Source of the DNA: Bacteroidota bacterium
Lineage (GTDB): Bacteria > Bacteroidota > Bacteroidia > Chitinophagales > Chitinophagaceae
Length of the DNA: 6,057 nucleotides
Reading direction: 5' to 3'
Assembly: GCA_023423405.1 (NCBI GenBank)
Contig: JAFAFR010000076.1
Span: forward strand, 1 to 6,057
This document shows positions 4,942-6,057 of the stretch, one piece after another. How positions within the stretch are numbered: the first letter of the stretch is position 1; the number at the start of each line of letters is the position of its first letter. The position numbers and the translations under genes were made by a program. Below the pieces are notes generated by a model. That model was given only the letters and a program-made list of their open reading frames with translations, searched no databases and was not told where the DNA came from.

Positions 4942-6057
4942 ATGACTTCGACAGACAAGACATACGAAACCTCGACTGGCCGATCGACACATCCGCCAGC
5001 AGGCGCGGAACCGCAGGACCGGCTCCCCCTGGCCAATCTCGCGGCGTTGGCTCTCGCGACCTTCGTCACCGTGCTGACGGAGGCCCTCCCGGCAGGCATA
5101 CTGCCGGTCATGAGCCTCAGTCTGGTGGTCTCTGAGGCGCTGATCGGCCAACTCGTCACCGTCTATGCGATCGGGACACTACTAACCGCCATCCCCCTGA
5201 CGGCGGCGACGCAAGGATTTCGGCGACGCCCCTTGTTGCTGATCGCCGTCGGCGGCTTCGCTGCCGTCAATCTGGTGACCGCCCTTTCGACCAGCTACGC
5301 CCTTACCATCGCCGCGCGGTTCGTTGCCGGCATTTTTGCCGGCCTGCTGTGGGCGCTGGTTGCCGGCTATGCAGTTCGCATGGTCCCGGGCCATCTGAAG
5401 GGGCGGTCAATGACTGTTGCGATGGTCGGCATCCCACTGGCTCTTTCGATCGGTATCCCGGCCTTCACTTTCCTGGCCTCGATCGCTGGATGGCGGGCAG
5501 TCTTCGGCCTATTGAGCGGTTTAGCAGTGATTCTGTTTTTCTGGGCCGCGAGGCGCCTACCCGATTTCCCCGGCCAAATGGGCAAACAACGCCTTTCGCT
5601 CATTGATGTCTTCAGGATTCCGGGCATCAGGCCGGTTCTGTTCGCCACATTTGCCTTCGTGCTGGCCCACAACACGCTCTATACCTATGTTGCGCCCTTT
5701 CTGGCACCGTCTGGGCTCGGCGAGCACGTTGATCTAGCACTTCTATTCTTCGGTGTTGTCGCGCTGTCGAGCATCTGGATCGTTGGTGTCCTAATTGATC
5801 GCTGGCTTCGCGAGCTCGTCCTCGGCAGCACTGTACTCTTTATCGCAGCCGCGCTTATTTTTGGCCTGGAGGGCACCAACGCTACCGCAGTCCTTATCGG
5901 TATCGTGGTTTGGGGATTGGCTTGGGGCGGCGCGGCCACGCTCTTCCAGACTGCCTCGGCGAAGACCGCAGGTGAAGCCGCTGATGTCGCACAATCCATG
6001 ATCGTGACGATTTGGAACCTTGCCATGGCTGGCGGCGGAATTCTCGGGGGATTTCTA
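4942..6057 (+). CDS. MFS transporter, DHA1 efflux-like (3' end outside window)
   Basis: The frame stays open from ATG 4942 to the last base, giving 372 residues of an inner-membrane major facilitator superfamily protein. A hydrophilic N-terminal tail (1-30) precedes about 11 visible hydrophobic helices, near 31-56, 68-88, 97-115, 118-141, 158-180, 183-203, 230-254, 264-284, 291-308, 313-337 and 351-372. The loop between helices 2 and 3 carries a degenerate motif A (QGFRRRP). Helix 5 has the glycine/proline-rich stretch GIPLALSIGIPAFTFLASIA followed by GWR, typical of AraJ/NepI-type drug and sugar efflux proteins. About one helix plus the C-terminal tail should lie beyond the window (family length about 390-410 aa). 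It is probably a proton-driven exporter of a small molecule; the substrate is not predictable. It is divergent from the LysR gene, its likely regulator. Confidence 0.92.
   Translation, partial: MTSTDKTYETSTGRSTHPPAGAEPQDRLPLANLAALALATFVTVLTEALPAGILPVMSLSLVVSEALIGQLVTVYAIGTLLTAIPLTAATQGFRRRPLLLIAVGGFAAVNLVTALSTSYALTIAARFVAGIFAGLLWALVAGYAVRMVPGHLKGRSMTVAMVGIPLALSIGIPAFTFLASIAGWRAVFGLLSGLAVILFFWAARRLPDFPGQMGKQRLSLIDVFRIPGIRPVLFATFAFVLAHNTLYTYVAPFLAPSGLGEHVDLALLFFGVVALSSIWIVGVLIDRWLRELVLGSTVLFIAAALIFGLEGTNATAVLIGIVVWGLAWGGAATLFQTASAKTAGEAADVAQSMIVTIWNLAMAGGGILGGFL

Noticed and set aside
4789..5151. N-terminal extension of the LysR frame up to 5151 (419 aa)
   Set aside because: The extra 121 residues show no family likeness, would run antisense through the start of the MFS gene, and the GTG at 4788 with a ribosome binding site gives the normal LysR length.
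5182..6026. Several minus-strand open frames of 67-113 aa
   Set aside because: All are antisense to the MFS coding sequence, which has clear helices and motifs throughout; GC-rich membrane genes commonly give such frames.
2504..6057. A previously undescribed defence or biosynthetic system
   Set aside because: The contents are explained by familiar families (two hydrolases, LysR regulator, MFS transporter) in ordinary arrangements.

Overview
The window looks like accessory DNA from a moderately GC-rich Gram-negative proteobacterium. An alphaproteobacterium, perhaps a sphingomonad or rhizobial relative, is my best guess from the style of the IS21, LysR and MFS proteins, but nothing here fixes the taxon. 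I found no tRNA, rRNA, CRISPR array, origin or obvious new multi-gene system.

Left part (1-2503): a complete-looking IS21-family insertion sequence. It has perfect 30-bp terminal inverted repeats, extra subterminal copies of the core repeat, and the istA (DDE transposase) and istB (AAA+ ATPase helper) genes overlapping by 11 bp. The window begins exactly on the first base of the left inverted repeat, so the left flank and the target-site duplication cannot be seen.

Middle part (2504-3750): the right end of the element abuts the 3' half of an alpha/beta-hydrolase gene that has lost its start and nucleophile region. This remnant also carries an in-frame amber stop, after which clear family sequence, including the probable catalytic His, resumes in the same frame. 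It is therefore a pseudogene. A second, intact alpha/beta-hydrolase gene starts inside its last codons (ATGATTAA overlap), so the two probably formed a coupled operon before the damage. A TTGACC-N18-CATACT sequence at the 3' end of istB points toward the hydrolases and could be an outward promoter.

Right part (3751-6057): a 141-bp spacer holds two short dyads and possible IS-end debris. It is followed by a divergent regulator/transporter pair. A LysR-type regulator lies on the minus strand (GTG start at 4788), and a major facilitator superfamily efflux-type transporter lies on the plus strand (ATG at 4942, cut by the window edge). The 153-bp region between them contains a CGCTAT-N10-ATAGCG dyad that overlaps a consensus TATAAT facing the regulator. 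This is the classic layout of an autoregulated LysR protein controlling a neighbouring transporter gene. The window gives no direct evidence of what the transporter carries.
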